A DNA stretch of 64,000 nucleotides from Tricholomella constricta (GCA_013368375.1 JAACJP010000022.1:310001-374000); one strand, 5' to 3'. Shown: positions 31,862 through 43,825, counted from the stretch's first letter. The notes: generated by a model not told the origin, from the sequence alone. Numbers and translations: made by a program.

Positions 31862-33064
31862 GATGGGTGGATATGTGAGGTATCAAGGAACGCGTAGGTT
31901 AAATGATAGAATTTGCTTGAACGAGGCAAAAGTTGAGGCGGGTGAGGACTGGCCATTCCCATTTGCCTCGACTATATACATTTCCTCGTCCTGTGGGATT
32001 ACAAATGGCACCATAGCGACGCTACTCCAACGCTGCCGGATGTTCGACCAATACGGCCGAGATGGGTCAACGAAATGACGGACGTTGCTTGCTGGTTCGA
32101 TGTGAAAGATTTTTGTGACTGCGACGTCATGCATGCGCATCGGGATCTGACAAACGGAACGATCGATTTGAGTGCGGGCGAGATAACAGAAACAGATCAA
32201 GGAAGCGGGAGCTTACGATCATGGAACAGCGTGGTTGTTGTGTGCCACATGCTGAACCGTCCGCGTCAGGAGCCGTAATATGTGATGCAGCGTAAGAGCG
32301 GTTGAACGCGAATTTTGAACAGCCGTCGGAAACTCGAGAGCCACCAGTGACTGCAGTCAGGCCTGCACTGACTGAACATCGGATTCATGAGAAAAAATGT
32401 CAACCTTCTGGAGTCCATGCCATGCAGGGACGCGAAGATCGTTCAAATTGATCATGGTAGTATGCTACCACCCAACGGCCCCAACTCATACTTGGCGGCA
32501 GACTCCACAGCATGAAAGCATATCGGTCGGATATAGATAATAAGATAGCGAGCATGGTCAGGAAAATCGAGGGTGACACTGGTGAATCTTTTGGAAACTT
32601 ATGAAATTTGTCTTTGACGACGACTTGAAAGCAACGTGTGCGCACCGACTCCATCTAGAAGGATCACAAGTTGAAGTCACATCAAAAGCGCGTGTCACGC
32701 TGCTGCCCTATTCCATTACCCAGAACTTCTCGTGGAATCGAGATTACAATTAGATCTTTGCAAAGGCTAAGCGTTGAGGCCGAGGCTCAAAGTAATCGGT
32801 ACCGGTACTATAGCTAGTCGTGGTCTTATCGTCGTAGATTCCCGATCGGGGCGCCGCGTTATTTGATAACAACGTCATTATCAAACAATAGCAAAGGCCG
32901 GGCCGGGAGATCGAAGTGAACACGTCGACCACACCTCGACTACACTCTACACGCAAGTACAGTGCACACAGGCTCACCATCGGTTTCCACACCCTTTTCA
33001 GGACGTACAATTAAAGGACCCAAACAAACCTTGTGGTATCCTCAAAGCTGCTCGAAGCTGTAAA
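31862..33064. other. Intergenic between divergent phosphatase and derlin genes
   Basis: Holds both promoters. Short open frames on either strand (for example 32400-32654) show no recognisable protein, and no repeat was noticed. Confidence 0.4.
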
Positions 33065-34142
33065 ATGGATGGATTTGTGGCCGAGCTTCGCAAAATTCCA
33101 CCGGTGACCAGGTTCCTATGTGCCTCATCACTCGCGGTGACGATACCTATCTTGATGAAAATGGTACCGCCGTACTACATCGTATACACACATGGTTTTG
33201 TCTTCAAAAAGCTCCAGGTGCGTGCAAATAGGCTTTCTGAACAACGCAATGTGCTAATAAAAGTCATAATAGTTATGGAGGCTGTACACAAGTTTCTTCC
33301 TCGGAAGTAAATCTGTTGCTCTCGGTGCTTGTTTATAAGGTGCTTAGAACGTATTACATCCACAGGTCCTGAGATCAAATATATCTTCGATCTTTTCATG
33401 CTTTAGTGAGTCTTTGGCTTCGTCACCTCCTTTTCAATTGACAGTACTCAATTCATGCTCATACAGTCGTACATCGGACCAGTTGGAGAACGGTCCATAC
33501 TCTAGGAGATCAGCCGACCTGGCATATCAACTCCTCTTCGCCTGCGGATCGATAATCGTACGTTATCCCTCCTCCATCCTCATCCACAGCACAAACCCAT
33601 TCTCCCATTTATAGGTGGCCACCACGCCCCTCAATGGCATGCTCTTCTTCCATCCCCTCCTCGTCTCCCTCATCTACATTTATTCCGCGCTCGCCCCCCC
33701 GGGCTCCCAAACTTCCTTCATGGGCCTTTTCACTTTCCCCGTCAAGTACCTGCCGTACTCCGTCCTCGGCATGGACCTCCTCACTGGCGGGCCCGCGTAC
33801 GCCGCCCAAGGCGTGGCTGGCGCCGTCGTCGGCCACTTCTGGTGGTGGGGCGTGTGGGGCGGAGAACTCGGCGGCCGCGGCGGTGTGCTGCAGGCGTATG
33901 CCAGCGCCCCGCAGTGGATGCGGAACCTTGTGGGAGAGGGAGGAACGCCGCCGCCACCCCCGGGATCGGCAACTGCGAATTCGGGTGGGGGCGTACATAT
34001 CGTGCCGCCGAGACGGACGCTGGTAACGGGGACTGGGGCTGGGGCTGGGACTGGGACTGGGAATCGGACCGGGGAAGCTGGTGGGAGCTCGAGGTCGACG
34101 GGATATAATTGGGGGAGTGGTAGGACGCTGGGGAGCTCTTGA
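33065..34142 (+). CDS. Derlin (Der1/Dfm1-like ER protein)
   Basis: Rhomboid-like pseudoprotease of the ER membrane that moves misfolded proteins to the cytosol for degradation (ERAD). Exons 33065-33217, 33273-33306, 33366-33405, 33467-33557, 33615-34142 give 281 residues. Derlin signatures: the N-terminal segment ELRKIPPVTRFLCASS, then LWRLYTSFFLGS, GPEIKYIFDLFMLYR and the Glu/Asn block LENGPYS, then hydrophobic segments (MLFFHPLLVSLIYIY) and a GxxxG-containing last membrane segment. The tail after about residue 220 is Gly/Thr-rich and ends YNWGSGRTLGSS, matching the SHP box by which derlins bind Cdc48/p97. Whether it is orthologous to DER1 or DFM1 is not settled; the SHP-type tail favours DFM1. 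Confidence 0.9.
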
Positions 34143-34826
34143 GTGCCTGAGGGGGTTGTCACAGTCGGATGCCGTGCGCCGCACCAAGGTTGTTGTACTT
34201 ATATCTTGTTTTGCGAATATCTCAAATACATCTCAAGGGAGTTTTGCATTTTCAGTCATACGCGATGAATCGCTATTGGCCAAAAACGATAGTTTTTTCT
34301 TCAGTAATCCTGATTGGATTCCATAATCATCCATCTTCCCTTGTGCCGCCTTACGGCGATATGTCTTGTCATTAGTTCCTGCCATCAAGCATCAACGACG
34401 TTATAATTACCATAAGTATCTTTCCTTGACCTCTTTGCGGTACCCACGCCCACGAATGTCAAAATCCAAGCCAAGGTGCAAGAGTGCTAAAATATTGCAC
34501 CTATCACGAATTCTTTTGGAAAATTATGAGCGGCATCGATATACATATAGCGTGAGGAGAAAAAACCTATAATGTGGCAGCTGGCTACGCCCATGCAAGT
34601 ACTGTAGAGTTTAATGGATGCCGAAAATGCGTTGTCAAAGAAATGTCAATTTGAAGACATTGATCGGATATTGGACCAAAAGGGTCGAAATATCCATCCA
34701 TCCATGTCAATTGTAAATATGATGCTCCACCGGTACCACATATGGCCTTGAAGCTTTCCTTCCTTTTTCCTTTTCCTTCGACCGCCCGCCATCTCCCCCT
34801 CCTTGCTCTGGCAGCTGTCCTTCCAC
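34143..34826. other. Intergenic, no gene assigned
   Basis: AT-rich region between derlin and the antiporter gene; nothing recognisable apart from presumed terminator and promoter sequence. Confidence 0.4.
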
Positions 34827-37800
34827 ATGCCAGAGTTCTCCAACACCGTGATCAGCCTCTTCCACGCGAAGAGGGCTGCTGCACCCGAGCAGGTCGTACT
34901 AGACTTGTTCCCTTCTGCCATGATATGCTGATTTCTGCCATCAGGGGGGTCTGTTGAGCGGCAAGGACCCGTCAGAGTTCAACCCGGCTGACCCTATACG
35001 GCTCTGGATTATCCAACTCGGTATGATGGACTTGACTTAGACACGAGATCTACCCCTGACCTCTGGGGCAGGAATCATCGTCAGTACGGCGAGCCTGCTG
35101 TCACTTGTTCTGCGCAAGTTTCGGCAGCCAAAGGTTATTGCTGAGGTGCTTGGTGGTATCTTACTGGGTGCGTTGCTCAGACATATCATCTTCGACCAAA
35201 ATTTCATGCATATATCCAGGTCCTACTGCCTTTGGTAACTCTTGCACATGTCGATGCCCGCGTATAGATCCTTGATATTCTTTAGGTCGCATCCCAGGCT
35301 TCACAGAGCATGTTTTCCCAATGGAATCACGGCCGTACCTCAGTCTCACTGCCAACATCGGCCTTTGCCTCTTCCTCTTCCTGGTGGGGCTCGAAATTGA
35401 CGGCACCGTGATCAGAAAGAACGCACGCCTCTCCGCAACGGTCGCCTTGGCTGGCATGATTCTCCCTTTCGGTATCGGCGCAGGCCTCAGCGTCCCGCTA
35501 TACAAGCAGTTTATCAGCGAGAGTATACAATTCACGCACTTCATGCTGTTCGCTGGCGTCGCGTTCTCTATCACCGCGTTCCCCGTCCTGTGCCGCATTC
35601 TTACTGAATTGAAGCTCCTTGATACGACCGTGGGCATCGTCGTGCTCTCTGCCGGTGTGGGGAACGACATCAGTGAGTTGCTATATGCGCAATATTTTTG
35701 CCGAATGGACATTAATGAGGTTTTCGCTTGGCAGTCGGTTGGACGCTGCTGGCGCTCAGCGTCGCGTTAGTGAACGCCGGCACTGGCGTCACCGCTGTGT
35801 ACGTACTCCTCGCCTGTGTGGGATGGACACTCTTCCTCCTGTTCCCGGTCAAGTACGCGCTTAGGTGGCTCGCAAAAAACACTGGCTCCAGTACGTAACT
35901 TCCTTCTTGTTGATTATCCATTCATATTCACGGAACATTTGTGCAGTCGAGAATGGACCGACGGTCTTATTCATGACTGTGACGATATTAATATTATTTG
36001 GATCGGCTTTTTTCACGGATGTCATTGGTGTGCACGCTATTTTCGGTGAGCTTCGAAGTTGTGAATTAGGAAACTCCACCGAGCACTTTTATGCGTTACA
36101 GGCGCCTTCGTAACTGGAATCACTGTTCCCCGTGAAGGCAATCTGGCCATTGCCTTGACGGAGAAGCTAGAAGATATGGTGGCCATTATTTTCCTCCCAC
36201 TGGTGCGTTGCCCTACAGTGTGTCTGGACATGACGTGCTGAGATTCCCTGCAGTACTTTACGCTCTCAGGATTGTCTACGAACCTTGGACTTTTAGATGA
36301 CGGTAGTTTCTTTCTCATCACCTAGCTTTGTGACGAACTTATGTTTCTCAAGGTGTCACCTGGGGTTATACCGTTGCCATCATCTTCACTGCGTTTGTTG
36401 GAAAGTTCGGCGGATGCGCACTTGCTGCGAAATACGCTGCAGGCTTCAACTGGAGGGAGGCGGGGGCTATCGGTTCTCTCATGAGTTGTAAAGGGTGAGT
36501 GTTTCTTATATATGGACTTCGAAGGCTGACGGACAGCATCTAGTTTAGTAGAGTTGATCGTACTCAACGTCGGATTGGCTGCTGGTATTCTCACACCAGT
36601 AAGCATATACCAGCACAGACCTAAATCTCGCTCTAATACGCCTTGATTTTCAGCGCGTGTTCTCCATGTTCGTGCTCGAAGCCCTCATCCTTACCTTCAT
36701 GACGACACCTCTCGTTATCCGCTTCTACCCACCTCATGTGCGCAAGCGCATCTCCGCCACTGGCGCTACGTTCGGCAACGTTGCGGACGATGAGGCCCAC
36801 GGTGCCGACAGGAAGTCTCAAACCGGCGACCCGACCGGAAAGCGGCGCTTCACGGTTGTACTCGACAAGCTGGAACACCTTCCCGGCGCCATGGCGCTCT
36901 GTCAGCTCATCCAACCATCCCTGCCCGCGATCGTCATCGACAAACCCAAACGCTCATCTAACGAGAGCAGCCGGCTCTCAACAAAGGCTGTCGCAAGGCA
37001 GGCCCCTTTGTCCATCGAGGCCCTCCGCCTCATTGAGCTCTCAGACCGCTCATCGGCGGTGATGAAGTCTTCCGTCGCTGATACCCTCCTGGGCACCGAC
37101 CCGCTCCTCGCCGTATTCAAGATGTTCGGACAACTCAATGCGATGTCCATCACACCAGCCATATCCATCGTCACGCACGACGACCTCTCGCACACTGTCG
37201 CGGAGCACGCAAACAATCACGGCTCAGACCTCATCATGCTTCCCTGGCTCCCACCCTCCGTCGACTGCACGGGAGCCGGCGTAGCAATAGGCACAGGGGT
37301 GGGCAATGCAAACGAAGACCCCGCAGCGGCGACGTACCCGAAACCGTCCAACCCTAAAACGGCCTCCAGTAACCCCTTTGATTTGTTACTCAGGTCAGGC
37401 AGGAGCGGGCCGACGACAGGGGCGGGCGAGAAACCGTATGCAGTCATTCACTCGCAGTTCGTGCGCGGTGTGTTCGCCCAGGCGAAGACGGACGTCGCGC
37501 TCTTCGTCGACCAGAGCGCGAACGGTACCCCGGGTTTGGGGAGCGGTGGCCCAAGTGGAAGCCAGCACCTTTTCCTGCCGTTCTTTGGTGGGCCTGACGA
37601 CCGCCTCGCGCTGGAGTTCGTGGTGCAAATCTGCGAACACCAAAGGGTGAGCGCGACGGTGTTGAGGATGATCAAGAGGGACGTGGAGGTACCGCTTACG
37701 ATCGTGCCCACTGCGCACCTGAGCGACATCAAGATCGCGCAGTCGCCGAACCCGGAGGATGCGAATATGCTTACTGTTGCTTCTGTGCGTGTCCTTTTCT

Positions 37801-38267
37801 CCAACCCTCAACCGTTTCCGTCGACTGACGATACGTAGGTGACGGGCTTCCCCGATACGGTCTACAGCCAGCCCGACACTGAGATCCGGATGCATTCCGA
37901 GACGGCAGACAACATCACCTGGGCGCGGTACGCTGGTCCACGCCCCGAGACCAGCTCCTCCTCATCGTCCGCCGCACTCGCGCGCATCGACTTCAGGGAG
38001 TGCGCGACCCCTGTTCCTTTGCGTGCGGGGATCCGCGAAGCAGAGGGCGCGCGCCGCCCTGGCGCACGTCTGCTCATCGTGACGGGCCGGTCGCGGAGGC
38101 TGGCGGTGGAGAACCACCGTGCGGAGCTCAAGGAGCTGATGGAGGAGTATGGGAGCGTGGGATCGGAGGTGAAGAAGACGATTGGGGATGTGGCGACGGC
38201 GTTTGTGGTTGCGGGGTGTGGGGAGGGCGCGGTGGTGCTCCAGGCGGCGAACGTGGCTGGGGATTGA
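34827..38267 (+). CDS. KHA1: K+/H+ antiporter, CPA2 family
   Basis: Exchanges K+ for protons, in yeast Kha1 at the Golgi, for cation and pH balance. Thirteen exons: 34827-34892, 34945-35020, 35072-35167, 35220-35234, 35286-35672, 35735-35890, 35947-36045, 36102-36202, 36254-36302, 36353-36494, 36544-36598, 36654-37784, 37839-38267. They give about 933 residues. The N-terminal half is a Na+/H+-exchanger domain of about 12 membrane segments (VIAEVLGGILLGPTAFG; FLFLVGLEID; LSAGVGNDI, the ion-binding Asp region; ITVPREGNLA; SCKGLVELIVLNVGL). From exon 12 a cytosolic tail follows with USP-like stretches and a Gly/Ala-rich linker. All junctions keep frame. Exon 4 is only 15 bases. Confidence 0.92.
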
Positions 38268-39298
38268 ATATTGAATATTGAGGGGCGCAGGGTGCGGTGT
38301 TGTGCTTTATGCTGGTGCTCTGCTCGGTTTCTTTTTTTATTTCCTTTTTGTCTCTCGGTCTCCACCGGCACCTGTCATCGTCTTCGGAATCGTCTCCATG
38401 GATCAGGACCCATCACGTTTACCTGCAACGCACGCGCGCTTACGACTTTCATGATCAGGACCTCATCTTCACCTCTCAACGATGACTCTTATCAGGATCT
38501 GGATTCCCCTTCTTTACATATTGTACTTCGGTTTAGTATACCTGTACCCCGTACGTCGCGGCATGTCTTTTGTACTGATACCCACGAATTTTCACAAAGT
38601 ACTTTTGTTGTTGTGTGAGGGATCAGAATACCAAGGTCCTGATTTATATAGCTTAGGTGTCCGTCCCTGTATCATAGTTCACTTTTCGATGACTGCATCA
38701 TCCCGGCAGATTCAAAAGTCACTGATTCACTCACAGGAGGGGCGCTTGAAAGCCCACTCTCATATTTACAAGTATCGTTCAGCAGTTCACAGAAATTTCT
38801 TTATCATTCCTTTGATTCCCAAGCTCGGGAAGGTGTGTGTGTGCATACGGGCTAGCATACGTAGGAACAACGGACAGATAACAACAAATTAACTAACTAA
38901 CTGGTTCTTTGATTGCGCGACGGAGAGAGTGGGCTGTGCATAGAGAGAGGGGTTGTGGCAGGGAGAGGGATGCTAATGATCCAAAGTTTATGAGGACAGA
39001 GGGGGCAGGGGATGGATATGTAATGATGATGAGGTGGGGGGGGGGGGGGATACGACGATGCTCCAAGCAAATGATAAGGCGCCCCGAAGGACCCTAGCTA
39101 GGAATGATGGTGATGGTGGATATAAAGTACACGGAGCATCGAAGCCGACGGTGAAAATCATATAGTCGTCGAGATTGATAACGAGTCGTCCAAGGAAAAC
39201 AAAATTGGCGCTGAGGTTTAGAAAACGAACAAGATAAACAAAAGAGAGATGAAGGGGATATATGACGCCGCGGGGATGGCAAATATTAGCAGGCTTTT
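38268..39298. other. Convergent intergenic region
   Basis: Lies between the 3' ends of the antiporter and bZIP genes. It contains a poly-G run near 39038 and an open frame (38482-38892) with no family resemblance. No gene supported. Confidence 0.4.
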
Positions 39299-41050
39299 TT
39301 AATCTTCGGTGGAATCTTGGAAAGGGGTGAACTGGACGCCGTTGGCGACGAGCATCTCCTGGCACATGACCGCTCGTGTCTTCCAGACATCCCGCTCCCG
39401 CTGAAGACGCTCGACCTTCTCCTCGAGGTCCTGTTGGTACTGCAGCTTCCTCTTACGGCTCCGGCGCGCAGCGACGGTGTTTTGACGACGCTTGTACTCG
39501 ATCTGCTCCTTCTCCGTGGCATCCGGGGGCAACGGCGGCTCGTTGAACTCGTCTTCCTCTTCGTCGAACGCTGTTGACCGCGACCGCTTCTTCGCGAACA
39601 CCGACGGCACCTCTTTCCTCGATGTCTTTGATGGGATGAGATATTTGCGAGGTTGAGTCGGAGCATTGATGGGCACGAGCGCCGCGGGAGTGACACCCTT
39701 ACGAGTCCCTGTCGCTGAGCTGCGGCGGCGGGGAATCACATCAGACTCGACGGCCTTGGCAGTGTTATGGTTGGGAAGACTGTCGAGGGTGCACGGAAGA
39801 GTTGACGGGGTGGCCGGTGCTGGCGAAGGGAACGATGAGAGATCGCTGGGAAGGCGAGGGGATGGGTAGATGGAGGAGGGATTGATCGAAGGATTGAAAT
39901 CGTGGAGGGCGGGCGACGCCGGAGAGAAGGTGTACAGATTTTCCGGGAGCTGCGGCGCTGCGGCGGGCTTCTCGAAGTTGAATTCCGTATAGTCCATTGG
40001 GGGGAACAAGTCACCGCCATGGTACTCGTCATCGAAGAGCACCATCCCGCTCATCATGTCATCGCCCTCGTTGCCGACAACAGGGGTGTTAAGGGCATCG
40101 ATATCGGGGGAGAATGGAGAGTAATCGGGGAATTCGTCGCCGAAGGTGGTGTAGGCGGGCGATGACCACAGCTCCGGGGTTTCGGGAGTGGGCGGAGGAG
40201 GCATCGTCGTTGAAGCTGGGTGAGGTTCAGCAAGATGAACTCGGGGGTCGACATTCAAGATATATCCACCTTTAATGACGTCGACGATGCTTTGCAAGTC
40301 CTCAGGCCCGAAGGCCTGCTGCTGGAGGTCCGCGGGGGAGACAGTCGTATTGGTAGTTGTGCTGTCGGCGGCCATGGTATTATCGGTGGGTTTCTGAGCT
40401 AACATATTTAGATAGTTTGACGCCATTGACGAGAAATCGGGAAGCGTGGGTTGTATTGGTTCTGATTGTGTTGTGCGACGAGGTGCTGTGGAGGGTGCTG
40501 GGGGCAAACTCTGGGGGAGACCATGAGGGGCTACTGAGCCATGTGACGAGGTAAAAACCTGGTTAGACGTCCGTGGACGTTGACGACGATGAGTTAGGAC
40601 ATGGTGGGAATGGGTTGAGCTTGAAACCGAAGGTCCAAGGTAGTGCGAGAAGGCATCTGTGCGGGTGGCCGATGACGATAAATAGGAAGCCGAACTGTTC
40701 ACAAAAGACGGAACATCTTCAAAGCTGTTGATATTTCGTGTGTAGTTCTGGGCCGGAATCGCGACTTCGGGTGAAGTTGTTGGATGTAGTGGTGGACGAG
40801 GCAACACCGTTGAAAGCCTCGAGATTCTGAAATCAGGCGACTCCGTCAGTTCTGATTTAATGGAATATTGGGCGGCCAGCGAGTGGTCCGCGAGCGACGA
40901 GGAGATATGGTGCTCTGGGGTAAGCGAGCTCGCATCCCACATAGGGGAATGTTGAGCATCCTCCTCGTCCGGCATTTGCACATGCGTTGAGCTCTCCGCA
41001 GACGGCGCCGCGTATTGTGAGCGAGGCCGAGACAAAGAGGAGGAAGACAT
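39299..41050 (-). CDS. bZIP transcription activator of the GCN4/CPC1 type
   Basis: Likely master activator of amino-acid biosynthesis genes under starvation. The start is the ATG at 41050 (an in-frame extension to 41068 begins with GTG), giving 583 residues in one exon. The C-terminus holds the DNA-binding and dimerisation region: basic segment RRQNTVAARRSRKRKLQYQ with the invariant N-x7-R spacing, then a leucine zipper beginning LEEKVERLQRERD. The rest is acidic and Pro/Ser-rich, with aromatic-acidic clusters around GDLFPPMDYTEFNFE that look like activation domains, as in GCN4. The leader carries upstream ORFs (see 41065-41385), which fits translational control. Another fungal bZIP is possible, but the basic region is closest to GCN4/CPC1. 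Confidence 0.82.
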   Translation of the reverse strand: MSSSSLSRPRSQYAAPSAESSTHVQMPDEEDAQHSPMWDASSLTPEHHISSSLADHSLAAQYSIKSELTESPDFRISRLSTVLPRPPLHPTTSPEVAIPAQNYTRNINSFEDVPSFVNSSASYLSSSATRTDAFSHYLGPSVSSSTHSHHVLTHRRQRPRTSNQVFTSSHGSVAPHGLPQSLPPAPSTAPRRTTQSEPIQPTLPDFSSMASNYLNMLAQKPTDNTMAADSTTTNTTVSPADLQQQAFGPEDLQSIVDVIKGGYILNVDPRVHLAEPHPASTTMPPPPTPETPELWSSPAYTTFGDEFPDYSPFSPDIDALNTPVVGNEGDDMMSGMVLFDDEYHGGDLFPPMDYTEFNFEKPAAAPQLPENLYTFSPASPALHDFNPSINPSSIYPSPRLPSDLSSFPSPAPATPSTLPCTLDSLPNHNTAKAVESDVIPRRRSSATGTRKGVTPAALVPINAPTQPRKYLIPSKTSRKEVPSVFAKKRSRSTAFDEEEDEFNEPPLPPDATEKEQIEYKRRQNTVAARRSRKRKLQYQQDLEEKVERLQRERDVWKTRAVMCQEMLVANGVQFTPFQDSTED

Positions 41051-41064
41051 CTCGCAGTGAAAGA

Positions 41065-41385
41065 TCACTGATAAGATTGCAATTGAAGAACACGATGGAT
41101 TGCGCTATTGCACACACAATGCACAAAGTGCTGTAGCCGCGGAAAAGGAAACTAAACACGCGGGAACAAGGACTCACAAGGTGCCAACCGTATAGGGATA
41201 CCAAGCTTGGTACAGAAACTGAGTCCGTCCAAGTCCAGTATTGGTGGTAGTGGGGAGTGAAAACGAAAAATTGCATCTGACTCGAATCCTTATATGTTGA
41301 TACACCGCTTTTTTCGAACTCAGCCGGTCCCGCCCTTCGGACTAATATCCCCGATTGGTCAGGAACCGTATGCTCGACTGTCCAT
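41065..41385 (-). promoter_or_regulatory. bZIP leader with two upstream ORFs and a candidate leader intron
   Basis: uORF1: ATG at 41385, eight codons. uORF2: ATG at 41276. A candidate intron 41177-41131 (GTGAGT...CTACAG, 47 bases) lies within uORF2. Spliced, uORF2 is 54 codons and stops 14 bases before the main ATG. Unspliced, it runs past the main ATG in another frame to 40857. A TATA-like CATATAAGG near 41290 could place the start site downstream of uORF1. Confidence 0.5.
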
Positions 41386-41669
41386 TGACCCGGTGCTAGG
41401 CTGTACAATTAACGTCACAAACAGCGCTCAGTGACCAGATTCACGGTGCGATACAGCCCAGTCTGAGCCCATGTCCCCCATGGTAGCATGTGTTTCTATG
41501 TGTTCGAGTCCATCCGAGTCATTTTCCTTTTCGGAGCCCCTTTAGATGACAAACCCATCCCGACGATAACGGCAGAACGCCATGCCAACGACCCTGCCTC
41601 GCGTTAAGCGGTTTCTTGGTCATAGCCTCCGGTTCGCTCATTGTCGATATCGCAGACGTGTCCTTTGTC

Positions 41670-42243
41670 ATGTCCATTCCACTCATTCCCCTCGGATTGG
41701 TAGGCGTGTCCGCAGTAATGGGCGCGGCGGATAATAGGCAGACACGTCAACCCTTGCTAGGCCGCCCTGGCGTGGCACGGGGCCACGTATGGGCAGAGGG
41801 CATGAGGCCAAGCGCCCGTAAGCTTCGGAATCAGCTGACGAATGCGATTACCGACGAGATCCCGACGCTCCCGCCCGGTCAGGACATCCGCCTTCTCCGC
41901 AAGAAGATAGATGGTAATGAAACTCCACGCAAGGCACATAAAGGCTTTCAGTATACGATTTACGTCTTTTGCAGAGCGAGTCCTGGAGTTCGCGAGTTCC
42001 ACGGCCCTCATCGCGAAAGTCGAAACGCAAATCGAGCCGACAATCAACTTCGACCTCACAGGCGCGGGAATAGCGGATCGATCTCCTGAGGTAATGGAGG
42101 CAGTAAATGTCCGTGCGTGTGGGCCACCATCCGAGCCTTTCCGAGTGTGCGAGGATCCAGCGAAGAGTCGCCCGGATTTGGCATGTCGCATTGACCCCGT
42201 GCCGGCATGCCACAAGCGCAGTAAGGGCGTGTACCATATTTGA
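41670..42243 (+). CDS. Small hypothetical protein
   Basis: Two exons (41670-41913, 41975-42243) join in frame to about 170 residues, with intron GTAATG...TTGCAG. Family unknown. After a hydrophobic start, the middle is charged and helical (RPSARKLRNQLTNAI; RLLRKKIDERVLEFASS) and followed by IEPTINFDLTGAG. An ATG at 41718 is an equally plausible start. The plus-strand frame has GC-rich third positions and a clean intron, which is why it is preferred over the overlapping minus-strand frame. Codons after SPE could be a retained intron (GTAATGG...). Confidence 0.45.
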
Positions 42244-42896
42244 TGGCGGTCGCCAAACCATGGGCGCGTGGTGGAAAACATGCTGTCAAATATCGAAACA
42301 CGAGTTGCCAATGGGTGGGAAAAAACCCTAGTTTTGAACAGGACTCGCAGCACACGCAGCGTTTCCTGATAGGAGGCCTTCAAGTTGACTGCAGCTAGTC
42401 AGTGTCATCAAAGAGAGCCCAAGTCTCAGATGAGAGAAGTTTGCCGTTCAGCGTGGTAACAATTCCTGTCGCAGCACTCGCAGTCGGAATCACCCGTAGT
42501 TCGTACCATCAGCCATAAGAATCACGAGCTCCATAACAGAGATAGCCCAGATAGTCCAGATCCTTTCCACAGAAGACGTTTGCAGTGCAGTCCTCGCGGG
42601 ACTTAAGAGTAAATGCCCATAAAAGGCCGATATCCTGGCAATAAAACACCGAGGCGGTCGCGCGACCTGACGAGACAGATGGCAGCCTCTAGAGTCCAGG
42701 CGCATATAGGCACCGATGGAAGGTCTTGCTATATGGGAAGGAGAATACATATGACCAGTCTTCACGTCAAAGCGCTTGAGGGAGCGAGTGGTTGCTCCTG
42801 GCGCTAACCGAGAGGAAACACCCATGACGGCGTGCGATGCGACCTGATGATAACACTGGTGTGTGAGATCCGTATCGAACAGAAGGCAGCCATATC

Positions 42897-43064
42897 GGCA
42901 GGATATATGCGGCCATCTTTCCTGTCGAAGGTTTTGAAGGAGCTACAAGGTCAAACAGGTTGCATGTTTGCGTATCAAATAGGGGGGCAGCCAGGTTGGC
43001 AGGATATATGCATCCATCTTTCCCGTCGAAGAACTCGAAGGAGCTACAATGTCAAACAAGTTGC
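42897..43064 (+). repeat. Pair of ~67 bp direct repeats
   Basis: 42897-42963 and 42998-43064 both read GGCAGGATATATGC ... CATCTTTCC ... GTCGAAG ... GGAGCTACAA ... GTCAAACA ... GTTGC, with a handful of differences. They lie in otherwise unassigned sequence (42244-43186). Confidence 0.8.
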
Positions 43065-43186
43065 CTCCAGTAATGGGTATTGACACTAGGCGTTAAATGT
43101 GAGAAGCCAACACGCTGATGGGCAGCAAGTGCGTAAGACCCCCATGCGCGTCTGGTAAATGTTGGGAAGTCAGCCACCGGTGAGGA

Positions 43187-43825
43187 TTAGCGCGGGGGAA
43201 GGAGCTCCATGATCGATGAGTCCATTGTCCATTGTCCATTGAAAGGAGCGATTCCGGGTAACGCTGCAGGAGGGGTGAATATACAATCGGGAAAACAGAA
43301 TATGTGTGGGGTTTCATTGCGCTCCAGCGAGTAAGGAAACCATGATCCAGTGAACGCCAACCGGGGCTCGAACTCGTCCGAAGGAAGCAAGGCAATCCCT
43401 GGCTCGTGCAGCTGCTGGATATATGCACGCGTGTGCAGTCCAAGTCGATTGAATGCTTGATCGAAATGGATGTCGAGAAGACGAACTGTACAATGAAGGG
43501 AGGGAGGAAGGAAGCCAGCGGTGCAGGATGGGGGGGATAACGGAACGAAGAAAAGAAAGAAAAGAAAGAAAAGAAAGAAAAGAAAACGAGGCCTCGTTGT
43601 CAGCCGCTTAAGCTTGAGAATGCCTGCAGGAAAGTCAGGGTTGGGCTCATGCTCATGTCTAGATGGTTGAACACCAAACACGAGGCTCGGCACGAGCGGC
43701 ACGGTTGTTCCGACGTCCTGTAGGCTGATCCTGAATCGCGCATTTGTATCGTCGGCGAAGGTAAGAGACAAGGCGGAGAGAGAGCGGGGGGCGGGGGATG
43801 AAGGAAAGTGGGCGCGGATACACAA
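43187..43825 (-). pseudogene. Orphan ORF without a usable ATG
   Basis: A 212-codon open frame that looks coding (ADDTNARFRISLQDVG; LLDIHFDQAFNRLGLH; YSLERNETPHIF), but its upstream limit is a TTG and no in-frame ATG occurs before the C-terminus. A TATATAAA box at about 43843-43836 lies just upstream. A GAAAA/GAAA microsatellite (43548-43586) adds a run of Phe and Leu in mid-protein. It may be a gene that lost its start, or the 3' exon of a gene whose first exon I did not find. Function unknown. Confidence 0.35.
43548..43586 (+). repeat. GAAAAGAAA microsatellite
   Basis: Repeated GAAAAGAAA units, read on the minus strand as an in-frame Phe/Leu run of the orphan ORF. Confidence 0.85.

Noticed and set aside
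38482..38892. 136-codon hydrophobic open frame downstream of KHA1
   Set aside because: No family resemblance; low-complexity hydrophobic sequence in the 3' region between convergent genes.
41757..42383. 208-codon open frame on the minus strand
   Set aside because: The plus strand here has a clean intron and an in-frame join, with better third-position composition; the minus frame is a shadow.
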